64,000 nucleotides of DNA, taken from positions 1,550,001 to 1,614,000 of the forward strand of contig OY969912.1 of assembly GCA_963704505.1 (NCBI GenBank), given 5' to 3'. Numbering within the stretch: position 1 is the first letter of the stretch; each line of letters opens with the position of its first letter. Source of the DNA: VRUE01 sp963704505 (GTDB lineage: Bacteria; Actinomycetota; Thermoleophilia; Solirubrobacterales; 70-9). Below the pieces are notes generated by a model that was given only the letters and a program-made list of their open reading frames with translations, had not been told where the DNA came from and did no database searches. Both the position numbers and the translations under genes were made by a program. Shown here in pieces: positions 28,924 through 37,376 of this stretch.

Positions 28924-30071
28924 GCCGGCGCCAGGAACTCACCGGCGAGGTCGGCGACCAGCCTGGGGAGGGAGCCGAGCTCGGCCGCCTGCTCGAGCTG
29001 GCGCCGGGCGCCGGTTCGCTCGCCGAGCGCCGGGACCTTGGCCAGCTCCTCCGCGCAACCCAGCTCCTTCGCGTGGGGCCCGCAGACCGCGACCAGGTCG
29101 GCGAGCAGCTCGCGGGCCGGGACCCGGCTGCCGAGCTCTGGCTCGATCAGCTCCGCGTCCATGCCGTCGCGGGCCGCGAGGAAGCGGTTCTCGGCGAGGA
29201 CCTCCTGCGGCATCGCCCGTTCGAGGTGGTCTTCGCGCTCGACCTCGGCCCTGACTATCGCCTGGACGAGGGCGGCGATCGCCGCCGTGTCGGCGACCTT
29301 CGTCTGGGCGTCCATGATCCGCACCTCGACCGTGCCGAAGCGCGGCTGCGGCCTGACGTCCCACCAGAGAAAGGTCGGCTCGGGGACCGCCTTGCAGCGG
29401 ATCAGCACGTCGACCGACTCGACGTACTCGGCGTAGTCGGCGAAGTCGCGGGGAATGCCGACCCTGGGGAACGCCTGGAAGAGCGGCGTCCGCGCCGAGG
29501 CGAGGCCGGTGTCGCGGCCCTGCCAGAAGGGCGAGTTGACCGACAGCGCCAGCAGCAGCGGGATGTGGGTGCGGAGCCGGTTGGCGGCGTAGATCGCCGC
29601 CTCGGGGTCGGGGACGCCGACGTGGACGTGGAGGCCGAAGGTCGGCTCACGGCGGGCCAGCTCACGCATCGAGCCGTAGACGAACTGGTAGCGCTCCCCG
29701 GCCGATATGACGATCTCCTGCCAGACCGCGAAGGGGTGGGTGCCGGCCGCCGCCGCCCGCATCGAGAGCGGGCTGAGCGTCTTGGCCAGGTCGGTCCGCA
29801 GCTCGCAGAGCTCTGCCACCGCCTCGCCGATCCGCGAGTGCACGCCGGTCTGGATCTCCAGGGCGGACCCGTGGGTCTCTGCCGTGTAGCTCTCGGTCGA
29901 GTGGTGATGGGGGAGACGGGGAAGGACGCTTTCGATCCGGTGGGCGAGCGCCCAGGTCAGCTGGTCGAGGAGCATCACCTCCTCCTCGATGCCGACCGTG
30001 TAGGGGCCGCTCTCGTGCGGCTCCGCCCACTCGGCCCAGGCCGGGGTCGTGCCGGTCACCCGCGCGCTCAC
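28920..30071 (-). CDS. GCS2-family carboxylate-amine ligase (YbdK / EgtA-like)
   Basis: The GTG start at 30071 overlaps the upstream gene's stop in a GTGA; the frame beyond it is the shadow of that gene. The 383-residue protein has the glutamate-cysteine-ligase type 2 fold: YTVGIEEEVMLLD near the N-terminus (nucleotide and Mg ligands EEE), ETHGSALEIQTGVHSRIGEA, FGLHVHVGVPDPE, and FGTVEVRIMDAQTKVADTAAIAAL. It joins glutamate (or another acid) to an amine using ATP. Length is that of YbdK rather than mycobacterial EgtA. It ends a three-gene overlapping operon with a C26 hydrolase and a permuted ATP-grasp ligase. Confidence 0.85.
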   Translation of the reverse strand: MSARVTGTTPAWAEWAEPHESGPYTVGIEEEVMLLDQLTWALAHRIESVLPRLPHHHSTESYTAETHGSALEIQTGVHSRIGEAVAELCELRTDLAKTLSPLSMRAAAAGTHPFAVWQEIVISAGERYQFVYGSMRELARREPTFGLHVHVGVPDPEAAIYAANRLRTHIPLLLALSVNSPFWQGRDTGLASARTPLFQAFPRVGIPRDFADYAEYVESVDVLIRCKAVPEPTFLWWDVRPQPRFGTVEVRIMDAQTKVADTAAIAALVQAIVRAEVEREDHLERAMPQEVLAENRFLAARDGMDAELIEPELGSRVPARELLADLVAVCGPHAKELGCAEELAKVPALGERTGARRQLEQAAELGSLPRLVADLAGEFLAPA

Positions 30072-30880
30072 GCGACCTCCCGGCCCGCGCGGCGGCGCTC
30101 GAACTCGGCGCCGTCCTCCCTGCAGGCTTCGACGAAGCTGCGGAAGAGGGCGCCCTCGTAGGGACGGTGCACCAGGGTCTCGGCGTGCCATTGGACGCCG
30201 ATCAGGAAGCGCCGCCGAGGGTCCTCGACCGCCTCGATCGTGTCGTCGGGGGCGAGCGCGGTCACCCGCAGCCCGTCGCCGAGCCGCTCGATCGCCTGGT
30301 GGTGGAAGGAGTTGACCTCGATCTCGGTCGCCTCAAGGATCTGGGCGAGGCGGCTGCCGGCCTCGATCGAGACCGGATGGGTCGGCAGGTCGCCGGCCGC
30401 TTTCTGCCGGTGGCTGATCTCGGTCGAGCGCTCGGGGATGTGCTGGTGGAGGGTGCCGCCGCGGACGACGTTCATCGCCTGGGTGCCCCGGCAGATCGCC
30501 AGGATCGGCATCTCACGCGCGTCGGCGCGGCGGGCCACGGCGAGCTCGAAGCGGTCGAGGTCGGGCTCGATCGGGCCGAGCTCCGGGTGGGGCTCGGCGC
30601 CGTAGGTGTCGGGATCGAGGTCCGGCCCGCCTGAGAGGCAGATGCCGTCGAAGCGGTCGAGCAGCGGCTCGATCGCCTCCTCGTCGAGCGGCGGCATCAC
30701 GACCGGCAGCCCGCCGGCGGCCTCGAGGCCGCGCAGGTAGGGCAGGCCCAAAGCCATCTCATGGCGCGGCGGCTCTCCCTCGGGCGTCGGCTCGACGGTC
30801 TGGGCGCGGCGCACCTCCGAGGTGGTCACGCCGATCAGCGGCGGGCGGTCGCGGCGCGAGGCGAGCGAGCGGCGCTTCAA
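30068..30880 (-). CDS. Class I glutamine-amidotransferase-like gamma-glutamyl hydrolase (peptidase C26, PuuD-like)
   Basis: The 270-residue protein has the C26/GATase1 catalytic set: nucleophile Cys130 in LAICRGTQAMNVVRGG, and His232 with Glu234 in GVQWHAE. FDGICLSGGPDLDP and HRQKAAGDLPTHPV are typical of the PuuD/YvdE branch that hydrolyses gamma-glutamyl amides. Gene overlaps of 4 nt on both sides place it between two amide-forming enzymes. The operon can therefore both make and remove gamma-glutamyl bonds on some unknown small molecule (inference). Confidence 0.88.
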   Translation of the reverse strand: MKRRSLASRRDRPPLIGVTTSEVRRAQTVEPTPEGEPPRHEMALGLPYLRGLEAAGGLPVVMPPLDEEAIEPLLDRFDGICLSGGPDLDPDTYGAEPHPELGPIEPDLDRFELAVARRADAREMPILAICRGTQAMNVVRGGTLHQHIPERSTEISHRQKAAGDLPTHPVSIEAGSRLAQILEATEIEVNSFHHQAIERLGDGLRVTALAPDDTIEAVEDPRRRFLIGVQWHAETLVHRPYEGALFRSFVEACREDGAEFERRRAGREVA

Positions 30881-32277
30881 CGGTCCACCACCCAGGTGTC
30901 CTTGCAGCCACCGCCGCGCGAGCTGTTCACGATCGCGTCGCCGGCGCCGCGCGCGAAACGGGTCAGCCCGCCGGGCATCGCCGCGGGGCCCTCGGTGCCG
31001 CTGACGACGAAGGGGCGCAGATCTACCCGCCGCGGCCGCAGCACGCCCCCGCAGATGGTCGGGTGGGTGGAGAGCGCCACCTCCTCCTGGGCGACGACCG
31101 ACTCGGGGCGCCGGCGGATCGTCTCGAGCAAGCGCTCGCGGTCCCCGGCGCCGGCGGCGGAGACGATCGTCACGCCCTGGCCGCCGAAGCCGTCGCGGGG
31201 CTTGATCACGAGTTCGTCGAGTCGCGCCTCGGCCTCCGCCCGCCCGGCCGCTTCGCAGAGGTCGATCGTCGGCACCGACGCCAGCAGCGGCTCCTCGCCC
31301 AGGTAGAAGTCGATCATCTGCTCGACGTAGGCGTGGGCGAGCTTGTCGTCGGCGACCCCGGTGCCGAACGCGTTGAGGCAGCGCAGGTTGCCCGATTCGA
31401 GCGCCGGCAGGAGCAGCTCGCCGAGCGCGGTCGGGGCCCCGTCGGGGCCGCTCAGCCGCTCCTCGTCGAGCCGGCGGTAGATCACGTCGATCCGGCGGCG
31501 CTCACGGCCGGAGCGGGCGTAGAGCCGGCCGCCGGTCGTCTCGAGCTCCTCGGGGACGACGATCGGCACGCCGAGGGCGCGGGAGAGGGCCTGGTGCTCG
31601 AACCAGGCGCCGCTCTGTGGCCCGTCGGAGACGATCGCCACGCCCTCGCTGCCCAGCGCTCCGCCGAGCGCCTCGGCGAACGGCCCCAGCGGCCGGGGCT
31701 CGACCGCGCCCTCGAGGAGCGGCATGACCACTTCCCGCAACGCGGTTGCGTAGGAGGAGCCCGACGGCATGCGCAGATTGTCCTCCAATACCCGGAGGTC
31801 TCCGGCCGGGTCGCGGACGATGTCCAGGCCGGCGACCGTCGCCGGCGGCAGATGCGGATCGAGGATGCCGCGCATCCGCGGCTCGAAGCCGGGTGAGGTC
31901 TCCAGGAGGTGCCGCGGAACCCGACCCTCGGCGCAGATCGCCTGCTCGTCGTAGGCGTCGAGCAGGAAGGCGTTGAGGGCCCGGACACGTTGCAGCAGGC
32001 CTGCTTCGAGGCGCTGCCACTCGGATCCGCCGATCAGTCGCGGGACCGGGTCCACCCCGACCGTCGCCCCCGGCCCGAAGGTGACCCCCTTGGCCGCGGC
32101 CTCTGCCTGTGCGCGGCGCGCGAGTGCGACGAGGTCGCGGCCCTCGAGCGCCGCGATCACATCGGCGTAGAGCTCGCGCGGCTCACCCGGGGCGGCGATC
32201 GCCTCGTCGAAGGGCTCCCCGGTCGGGTAGTCGCCAACGCCCGCGGGCAGCGACGAATCACGCATGGTCGTGGCCAT
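30877..32277 (-). CDS. Circularly permuted ATP-grasp ligase
   Basis: The 466-residue protein belongs to the circularly permuted ATP-grasp type 1/2 families. PVPRLIGGSEWQRLEAGLLQRVRALNAFLLDAYD, RVLEDNLRMPSGSSYA and VIKPRDGFGGQGVTIV are their signature segments (shown only as motifs in pieces), with the Lys-Pro-x-Asp ATP contact near residue 365. A truncated alpha-E domain is not attached. ATP-grasp enzymes form amide bonds from acyl phosphates. It heads an overlapping three-gene operon with the C26 hydrolase and GCS2 ligase. The product is unknown. Confidence 0.86.
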   Translation of the reverse strand: MATTMRDSSLPAGVGDYPTGEPFDEAIAAPGEPRELYADVIAALEGRDLVALARRAQAEAAAKGVTFGPGATVGVDPVPRLIGGSEWQRLEAGLLQRVRALNAFLLDAYDEQAICAEGRVPRHLLETSPGFEPRMRGILDPHLPPATVAGLDIVRDPAGDLRVLEDNLRMPSGSSYATALREVVMPLLEGAVEPRPLGPFAEALGGALGSEGVAIVSDGPQSGAWFEHQALSRALGVPIVVPEELETTGGRLYARSGRERRRIDVIYRRLDEERLSGPDGAPTALGELLLPALESGNLRCLNAFGTGVADDKLAHAYVEQMIDFYLGEEPLLASVPTIDLCEAAGRAEAEARLDELVIKPRDGFGGQGVTIVSAAGAGDRERLLETIRRRPESVVAQEEVALSTHPTICGGVLRPRRVDLRPFVVSGTEGPAAMPGGLTRFARGAGDAIVNSSRGGGCKDTWVVDR

Positions 32278-32329
32278 GCGTGGACGCTAGGCGCGGCGCC
32301 GCCCGTGTCACATGGCCCGGGGTCGAAAA

Positions 32330-34816
32330 TCAGGCATCCGGCTCATGGACGATTGGCGCATCGGGGAGCGGCGCCTCGCTCGCACGCTCCTCGGCCTCCT
32401 CGGCCTCCTCCGGCTCCTCGGCCTCGGCCGGGTCCGCGCCCGCGACGCCGGATTCCAGCCTTTCGATCTGCGGCAGCCGCCAGAGAGCACTCGCGATCGT
32501 CAGTCCGACCGCCGCAGAGGCGAGGGCCATGAACCATTCGGTCGCGCTGAGCAGCGCCATGTCGAAGAATTCACGCACCGGGGCCGCCGCCAGGATCAGG
32601 GCGAAGAGCGCGCCCAGGCCGGCGACCAGGGCCAGCATGTAGCTCTGGATCGCGATGTGCTCGCGGCCGGGGCCGCGCTCGAGCAGGAGGACGAAGGCGA
32701 GCCCGAGAACGATCAGGGTCGTCGTCGCGGCCGTCCGGCCGGCCTCGAGCGTGCCGCCGAGGACGCTGTCGACGAGGAAGAACGAAAGGATCGAGCCGAG
32801 CGCCGTCGCCAGGCCGGCGGGCACCGCGAACGCGGCCAGTGAGCGCAGCAGGTGGCCGCGGTAGAGGGGGCCGTCGGAGGGGGCGAGCGCGAGGACGAAC
32901 GAGGGGATGCCGATCGTCAGGAAGCCGGCCAGGGTGAGGTGGCGGGGAAGGAAGGGGAAGGCGAAGCCGGGGATCGCGACGAGCAGGATCAGCGCCGCCG
33001 CGTAGACCGTCTTGGTGAGGTAGAGGCGGCCGAGGCGGTGGATGTTGCGGGCGATGCGCCGGCCTTCGGCGACCGCTTCGGGGAGACGCGAGAATTCGTC
33101 CTCGAGCAGAACGACGTCGGCGACCCCTTTGGTCACCTGCGCGCCGGAGCCCATCGCCACGGCGAGGCGCGCCTGCTTCAGCGCCGGAACGTCGTTGACC
33201 CCGTCGCCGATCATCGCCGTGTAGCGACCCGAGTCGCGCAGCGCGCCGACCAGCGCCTTCTTCTGTTCGGGCGCGATCCGGCAGAAGATCGTGTTGTCCT
33301 CGGCGATCGCCGCCAGCCGCTCGGGGTCGTCGGGCAGGTCGGGGCCCTCGACCGTGCCCGCGTCCAGAGGAATGCCGACGGCACCGGCGACGGCGGTGAC
33401 GGTCGAGCGGGCGTCGCCGGAGATCAGCTTCAGGTCGACCTCCTGCTCCCGCATGAAGGCGATCGTCTCGGAGGCGTCGGGGCGCAGCGTCTCCTCGAGG
33501 ACGACGAGCGCGATCGGGGTGAGCCGCGGCGGCCCGTCGGCCGGCTCGGTGGGGAGGGGGTCGCCCGACTCGGCGAAGGCGACCACCCGCCGCCCGGCCG
33601 CCGTCTCCTTGTCGAGCGCTCGCTGCAGGCCGGGCGGCAGGGTCAATGCACCGCTCTGGGCGAGGATGTCGGGAGCGCCCATGACGTAGGAAGTCGAGGC
33701 GATCCGCAGCCCGCTCCACTTCCACTCCGAGGAGAAGGGGACCTCCGCGCCGACCTCCCCGGGCTCGCCGGGGAAGCGCCCGGCGATCGCTTCCAGGGTC
33801 TTGTTCTGGTCGCCGGCGCTCGCCGCGTAGCGGCCGATCGCGGTCGCCGCCGCGGCGTCCTCGACGCCCTCGGGCAGCTTGACCTCGAGCAGGCGCAACT
33901 CGCCGTCGGTCAGGGTTCCGGTCTTGTCGACGCAGATCGTGTCGACGGCGGCGAGGCTCTCGGTGGCGCTCATCTGCTGGACCAGGGTTTTCCGCTGCGC
34001 GAGGCGGACCGCGGCGACGGCGAAGGTGACGCTCATCAGCAAGACCAGGCCCTCGGGGATCAGTGTCACCAGGCCGGCGGTCGCGGTCTGCGCCGCCTCG
34101 GTCAGGTCGGTGCTGCGCAGCTTCAGCGTCAGCAGCAGGAGGATCGCCAGCGGGATCATCACGTAGACGCAGGCGAGGATCACCTGGTTGACCTCGGCCT
34201 GCAGCGGCGAGGGCGGATGCCGGAATGTCTTCGCCTCGCCGGCGATCCGGCCGGCGTAGCTCTCCTCGCGGACCGCGTCGACCAGGTAACGCCCCGAGCC
34301 GGAGATCACGAATGACCCCGAGAGGGCCCGGTCGCCGGGGTCCTTGCGGACGCCGTCGGCCTCGCCGGTGAGCATCGACTCGTCGAGGGCCATGCCGCGG
34401 CTCGCGATCACCTCGCCGTCCGCGACGAGCTGGTCGCCGGGCTCGATCACGATGACGTCGCCCGGCACCACCTCCTGTGCCGGCAGCGAGACCTGGGCCC
34501 CGTCGCGGATCGCCTTGGCCTGAGGGGCGACGAGCACCGCAAGCTGGTCGAGGGTGCGCTTCGCCTTGAGCTCCTGGCGGATGCCGATGTAGGAGTTGAT
34601 CACGGCGATCAGGCCGAAGATCGAGTCGGCGTAGAGGCCGAGCCCGAGGTCGAGGACCAGGAACCCGGCGATGATCGCGTTGAAAAGCGTGAAGACGTTT
34701 CCGGCGACGATGCTCGAGGTCGAGCGCGACGAGGTCTCCGACGGCGCGCCCAGCTTGCGCAGGCGCGATGCGGCCTCCTTGGCCGAGAGGCCCTGCCCGG
34801 TGTCCGCGTCGATCAC
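32330..34816 (-). CDS. P-type cation-transporting ATPase (CtpE/MgtA-like)
   Basis: This protein of about 828 residues has all P-type motifs: TGEADGV, the phosphorylation site DKTGTLTDG in SATESLAAVDTICVDKTGT (motif), KWSGLRI near the nucleotide pocket, and GDGVNDVPALKQA in the hinge. The SATESLAAVDT context and the extended membrane domain match CtpE, the actinobacterial Ca2+-uptake ATPase, better than heavy-metal pumps: no N-terminal metal domain and no CPx. A tail of about 50 acidic residues is unusual. The start is unclear: GTG 34816 is chosen because the next upstream frame runs into the divergent gene, leaving only 25 nt between the two starts. Confidence 0.88.
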   Translation of the reverse strand: MIDADTGQGLSAKEAASRLRKLGAPSETSSRSTSSIVAGNVFTLFNAIIAGFLVLDLGLGLYADSIFGLIAVINSYIGIRQELKAKRTLDQLAVLVAPQAKAIRDGAQVSLPAQEVVPGDVIVIEPGDQLVADGEVIASRGMALDESMLTGEADGVRKDPGDRALSGSFVISGSGRYLVDAVREESYAGRIAGEAKTFRHPPSPLQAEVNQVILACVYVMIPLAILLLLTLKLRSTDLTEAAQTATAGLVTLIPEGLVLLMSVTFAVAAVRLAQRKTLVQQMSATESLAAVDTICVDKTGTLTDGELRLLEVKLPEGVEDAAAATAIGRYAASAGDQNKTLEAIAGRFPGEPGEVGAEVPFSSEWKWSGLRIASTSYVMGAPDILAQSGALTLPPGLQRALDKETAAGRRVVAFAESGDPLPTEPADGPPRLTPIALVVLEETLRPDASETIAFMREQEVDLKLISGDARSTVTAVAGAVGIPLDAGTVEGPDLPDDPERLAAIAEDNTIFCRIAPEQKKALVGALRDSGRYTAMIGDGVNDVPALKQARLAVAMGSGAQVTKGVADVVLLEDEFSRLPEAVAEGRRIARNIHRLGRLYLTKTVYAAALILLVAIPGFAFPFLPRHLTLAGFLTIGIPSFVLALAPSDGPLYRGHLLRSLAAFAVPAGLATALGSILSFFLVDSVLGGTLEAGRTAATTTLIVLGLAFVLLLERGPGREHIAIQSYMLALVAGLGALFALILAAAPVREFFDMALLSATEWFMALASAAVGLTIASALWRLPQIERLESGVAGADPAEAEEPEEAEEAEERASEAPLPDAPIVHEPDA

Positions 34817-34841
34817 GGCTTCATTGTGTAGGTTTCGCTCG

Positions 34842-35912
34842 ATGGCTACCGGTGAGCTGAAACTCGGCCTCAACCTCGGCTACTGGGGCATCGGCCCCGC
34901 GGGCGAGGACGCGGTCGAGGTGGTGAAGGCCGCCGAGAAGGCGGGCTTCGAGTCCGTCTGGGCTGCCGAGTCCTACGGCTCCGACGTCGTCAGCGTCCTT
35001 GCCTGGCTCGCCCCCCAGACCGAGACGATCAGGCTCGGCGCCGCGATCCTTCAGGTCCCGGCCCGGCCCCCGGCGGCGGCCGCGATGGCCGGCGCGACGA
35101 TCGACAAACTCTCCGGCGGGCGCTTCATCTTCGGCTTCGGGCCCTCCGGCCCGCAGGTCTCCGAGGGCTGGTACGGCGTCCCGTACTCGAAGCCGTGGGG
35201 GCGGACCCGCGAGTACATCGAAGTGGTCCGCGAGATCATCGCCCGCGAGGGGCCGCTCGAGCACGACGGCGAGCACTACACGCTGCCGCTGCCCGGCGGG
35301 GAGGGCAAGCCGCTGAAGCTCAACTTCCATCCCCTCCGCAACGAGATCCCGGTGTTCGTCGGCGCGATCGGCCGCAAATCGGTCGAGATGGCCGCCGAGA
35401 TCTGCGACGGCTGGATCCCGATCTTCTTCAGCGTCGACGCCTTCGAAGAGACCTGGGGGGAGCACCTCGAGGCGGGCTTTGCAAAGGGCGGCAGGCAGCG
35501 CTCGGACCTCGAGGTCTCGCCCTCGCTGCAGGTGGCGATCGACGGCGACCTCGAGGCCGCCAAGAACGTCGTCAAGGCCGGCCTGGTCCTCTACTTCGGC
35601 GGCATGGGCAGCCGCAAAACGAACTTCTACGTCGACCTCGCCCATCGCTTCGGCTTCGGCGACGTCGCCGACGACGTCCAGCGCCGCTACCAGGACGGCG
35701 ACAAAGCCGGGGCCTTCGAGGCGATGCCCGACGAGATCGTCGAGGCGACGTCGCTGGTCGGCACCGAGGCCGAGGTCGCCGAGCGGGTCGAGCGGTTCCG
35801 CGGCGCCGGCATCGATCGCCTGATCGTCTCTCCCGTCCACCTCGAGCGCGATCAGCAGCTGCACACTCTCGAGCGGCTCGCCTCGATGGCGGGCGTCGGC
35901 TCACCGGCCTGA
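34842..35912 (+). CDS. LLM-class (F420/flavin-dependent) oxidoreductase
   Basis: The ATG at 34842 is taken since the frame upstream is the antisense of the ATPase gene. The 356-residue protein has the luciferase-like TIM-barrel pattern: GLNLGYWG at the start, AEKAGFESVWAAESYGSDVVSVLAWLA, QTETIRLGAAILQVPAR, GGRFIFGFGPSGPQVSEGWYG and FVGAIGRKSVEMAAEICDGW. These match F420-dependent LLM enzymes of actinobacteria. The substrate is unknown; the gene stands alone between the P-type ATPase and the transhydrogenase operon. Confidence 0.88.
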   Translation: MATGELKLGLNLGYWGIGPAGEDAVEVVKAAEKAGFESVWAAESYGSDVVSVLAWLAPQTETIRLGAAILQVPARPPAAAAMAGATIDKLSGGRFIFGFGPSGPQVSEGWYGVPYSKPWGRTREYIEVVREIIAREGPLEHDGEHYTLPLPGGEGKPLKLNFHPLRNEIPVFVGAIGRKSVEMAAEICDGWIPIFFSVDAFEETWGEHLEAGFAKGGRQRSDLEVSPSLQVAIDGDLEAAKNVVKAGLVLYFGGMGSRKTNFYVDLAHRFGFGDVADDVQRRYQDGDKAGAFEAMPDEIVEATSLVGTEAEVAERVERFRGAGIDRLIVSPVHLERDQQLHTLERLASMAGVGSPA

Positions 35913-35940
35913 CCGGTTGTCGTAGTCTCCCGCGCCCGGA

Positions 35941-37065
35941 ATGAAGATCGGAGTTCCCAAAGAGACAGCCGAAGGGGAGCGGCGGGTCGCCCTCGTCCCC
36001 GACGTCGCCAAATCGCTGAAGGCCAAAGTCAGCGAGAAGATCGACCCCTTGGTCGAGAACGGCGCCGGTGTCGGCGCCGGCCACCCCGACCCCTCCTATG
36101 AGGAGGCGGGCGCCTCGATCGCCGACGCTTCCGCCGCCTGGGGCGCCGAGGTGGTCCTCCACGTTCGGCCCCCTTCGCCGGAGGAGATCGCCAAGCTGAG
36201 CCGCGGCCAGGTGCTGATCAGCCATCTTTCGCCGCTGACCGCGGCGGAGTCCAACCGGGCGCTGGCCGAGGCCGGCGTCACCGCCTTCGCGATGGAGGCG
36301 ATCCCGCGGACCACCCGGGCCCAGGCGATGGACGCGCTCTCCTCGCAGGCCAACCTGGCCGGCTACGCGGCGACCCTGCTCGCCGCGCGCGAGGCGGGCC
36401 AGCTCTTCCCGATGATGACCACGGCCGCCGGCACCGTCGCCCCGGCCAAGGTGATGGTCCTCGGCGCCGGCGTCGCGGGCCTGCAGGCGATCGCCACCGC
36501 CAAGCGCCTCGGCGCGATCGTCACCGGCTTCGACATCCGCCGCGCCGCCTGGGAGCAGATCGCCTCGCTCGGCGGCCGGCCGCTGGAACTCGACTTCATC
36601 CCCGACGCCGAGGGCGAGGGCGGCTACGCCCGCCCGCTCACCGACGAGGAGAACGGCCAGGTCCGAGACGCGCTGACCGCGGCCGCCGCCAAACAGGACG
36701 TGATCATCACCACCGCCCAGATCCCCGGGCGCGACGCGCCGATCCTGATCACGGAGGAGGCCGTCCGCGGTATGGCCCCCGGCTCGGTGATCATCGACCT
36801 CGCAGCAGACTCTGGCGGCAACGCCGAGCCCTCGAAGCCGGGCCAGACGGTCGACGTCGACGGCGTCAAGGTGATCGGGCCCGACAACCTTGTCAGCGAC
36901 ATGGCCGCCGATGCCTCCCAGCTCTACGCCAAGAACCTCGAGAACCTCCTCGGCCTGCTGGTCGGCGAGGAGGGCGAGCTCAAGATCGACTTCGAGGACG
37001 ACATCGTCGACGCCGCCTGCATCGCCCACGAAGGCGAGATCCGCGGGGAGAGGACAGCCAAATGA
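35941..37065 (+). CDS. pntAA: Proton-translocating NAD(P) transhydrogenase, subunit alpha-1
   Basis: The 374-residue dI component starts at MKIGVPKETAEGERRVALVPDV, the alanine dehydrogenase/PNT signature. It carries the NAD-binding LGAGVAGLQAIATAKRLGAIVTGFDIR (motif GAGVAGLQAIA) and the mobile loop around GYARPLTDEE. It binds NAD(H) on the cytoplasmic side. In this three-gene form the membrane part is split off as pntAB. The gene overlaps pntAB by 4 nt. Confidence 0.95.
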   Translation: MKIGVPKETAEGERRVALVPDVAKSLKAKVSEKIDPLVENGAGVGAGHPDPSYEEAGASIADASAAWGAEVVLHVRPPSPEEIAKLSRGQVLISHLSPLTAAESNRALAEAGVTAFAMEAIPRTTRAQAMDALSSQANLAGYAATLLAAREAGQLFPMMTTAAGTVAPAKVMVLGAGVAGLQAIATAKRLGAIVTGFDIRRAAWEQIASLGGRPLELDFIPDAEGEGGYARPLTDEENGQVRDALTAAAAKQDVIITTAQIPGRDAPILITEEAVRGMAPGSVIIDLAADSGGNAEPSKPGQTVDVDGVKVIGPDNLVSDMAADASQLYAKNLENLLGLLVGEEGELKIDFEDDIVDAACIAHEGEIRGERTAK

Positions 37066-37376
37066 GCCTGATGACCGAGATCGCAATTCTCGTTCTCGCC
37101 GCCTTCGTCGGCTTCGAGGTCATCTCGAAGGTGCCGACGACGCTGCACACGCCGCTGATGTCGCAGACCAACGCGATCCACGGCATCGTCATGCTCGGCG
37201 GCCTGATCGTGCTCGGCTACGCGGACGACCCGCTCGAGTACGTGATCGGGACGATCGCCGTCGCCTTCGGCGCGATCAACATCGTCGGCGGCTTCATGGT
37301 CACCGACCGGATGCTCGGCATGTTCTCCAAAAAGCCGAAGCCGAAGGCCGAGGCCGACAAAAAGGGCGACTCGTGA
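37062..37376 (+). CDS. pntAB: Proton-translocating NAD(P) transhydrogenase, subunit alpha-2 (membrane)
   Basis: The 104-residue protein has three transmembrane helices. GFEVISKVPTTLHTPLMSQTNAIHG (motif: VPTTLHTPLMSQTN) is nearly invariant in PntAB. It forms the N-terminal part of the proton channel (dII). Its start overlaps the pntAA stop (ATGA), and its stop overlaps the GTG of pntB. Confidence 0.96.
   Translation: MSLMTEIAILVLAAFVGFEVISKVPTTLHTPLMSQTNAIHGIVMLGGLIVLGYADDPLEYVIGTIAVAFGAINIVGGFMVTDRMLGMFSKKPKPKAEADKKGDS

Noticed and set aside
28920..30071. Calling the GCS2 gene egtA
   Set aside because: Length and operon partners are those of YbdK-like ligases, it is 11 kb from egtB, and the EgtC-type class II amidotransferase is missing.
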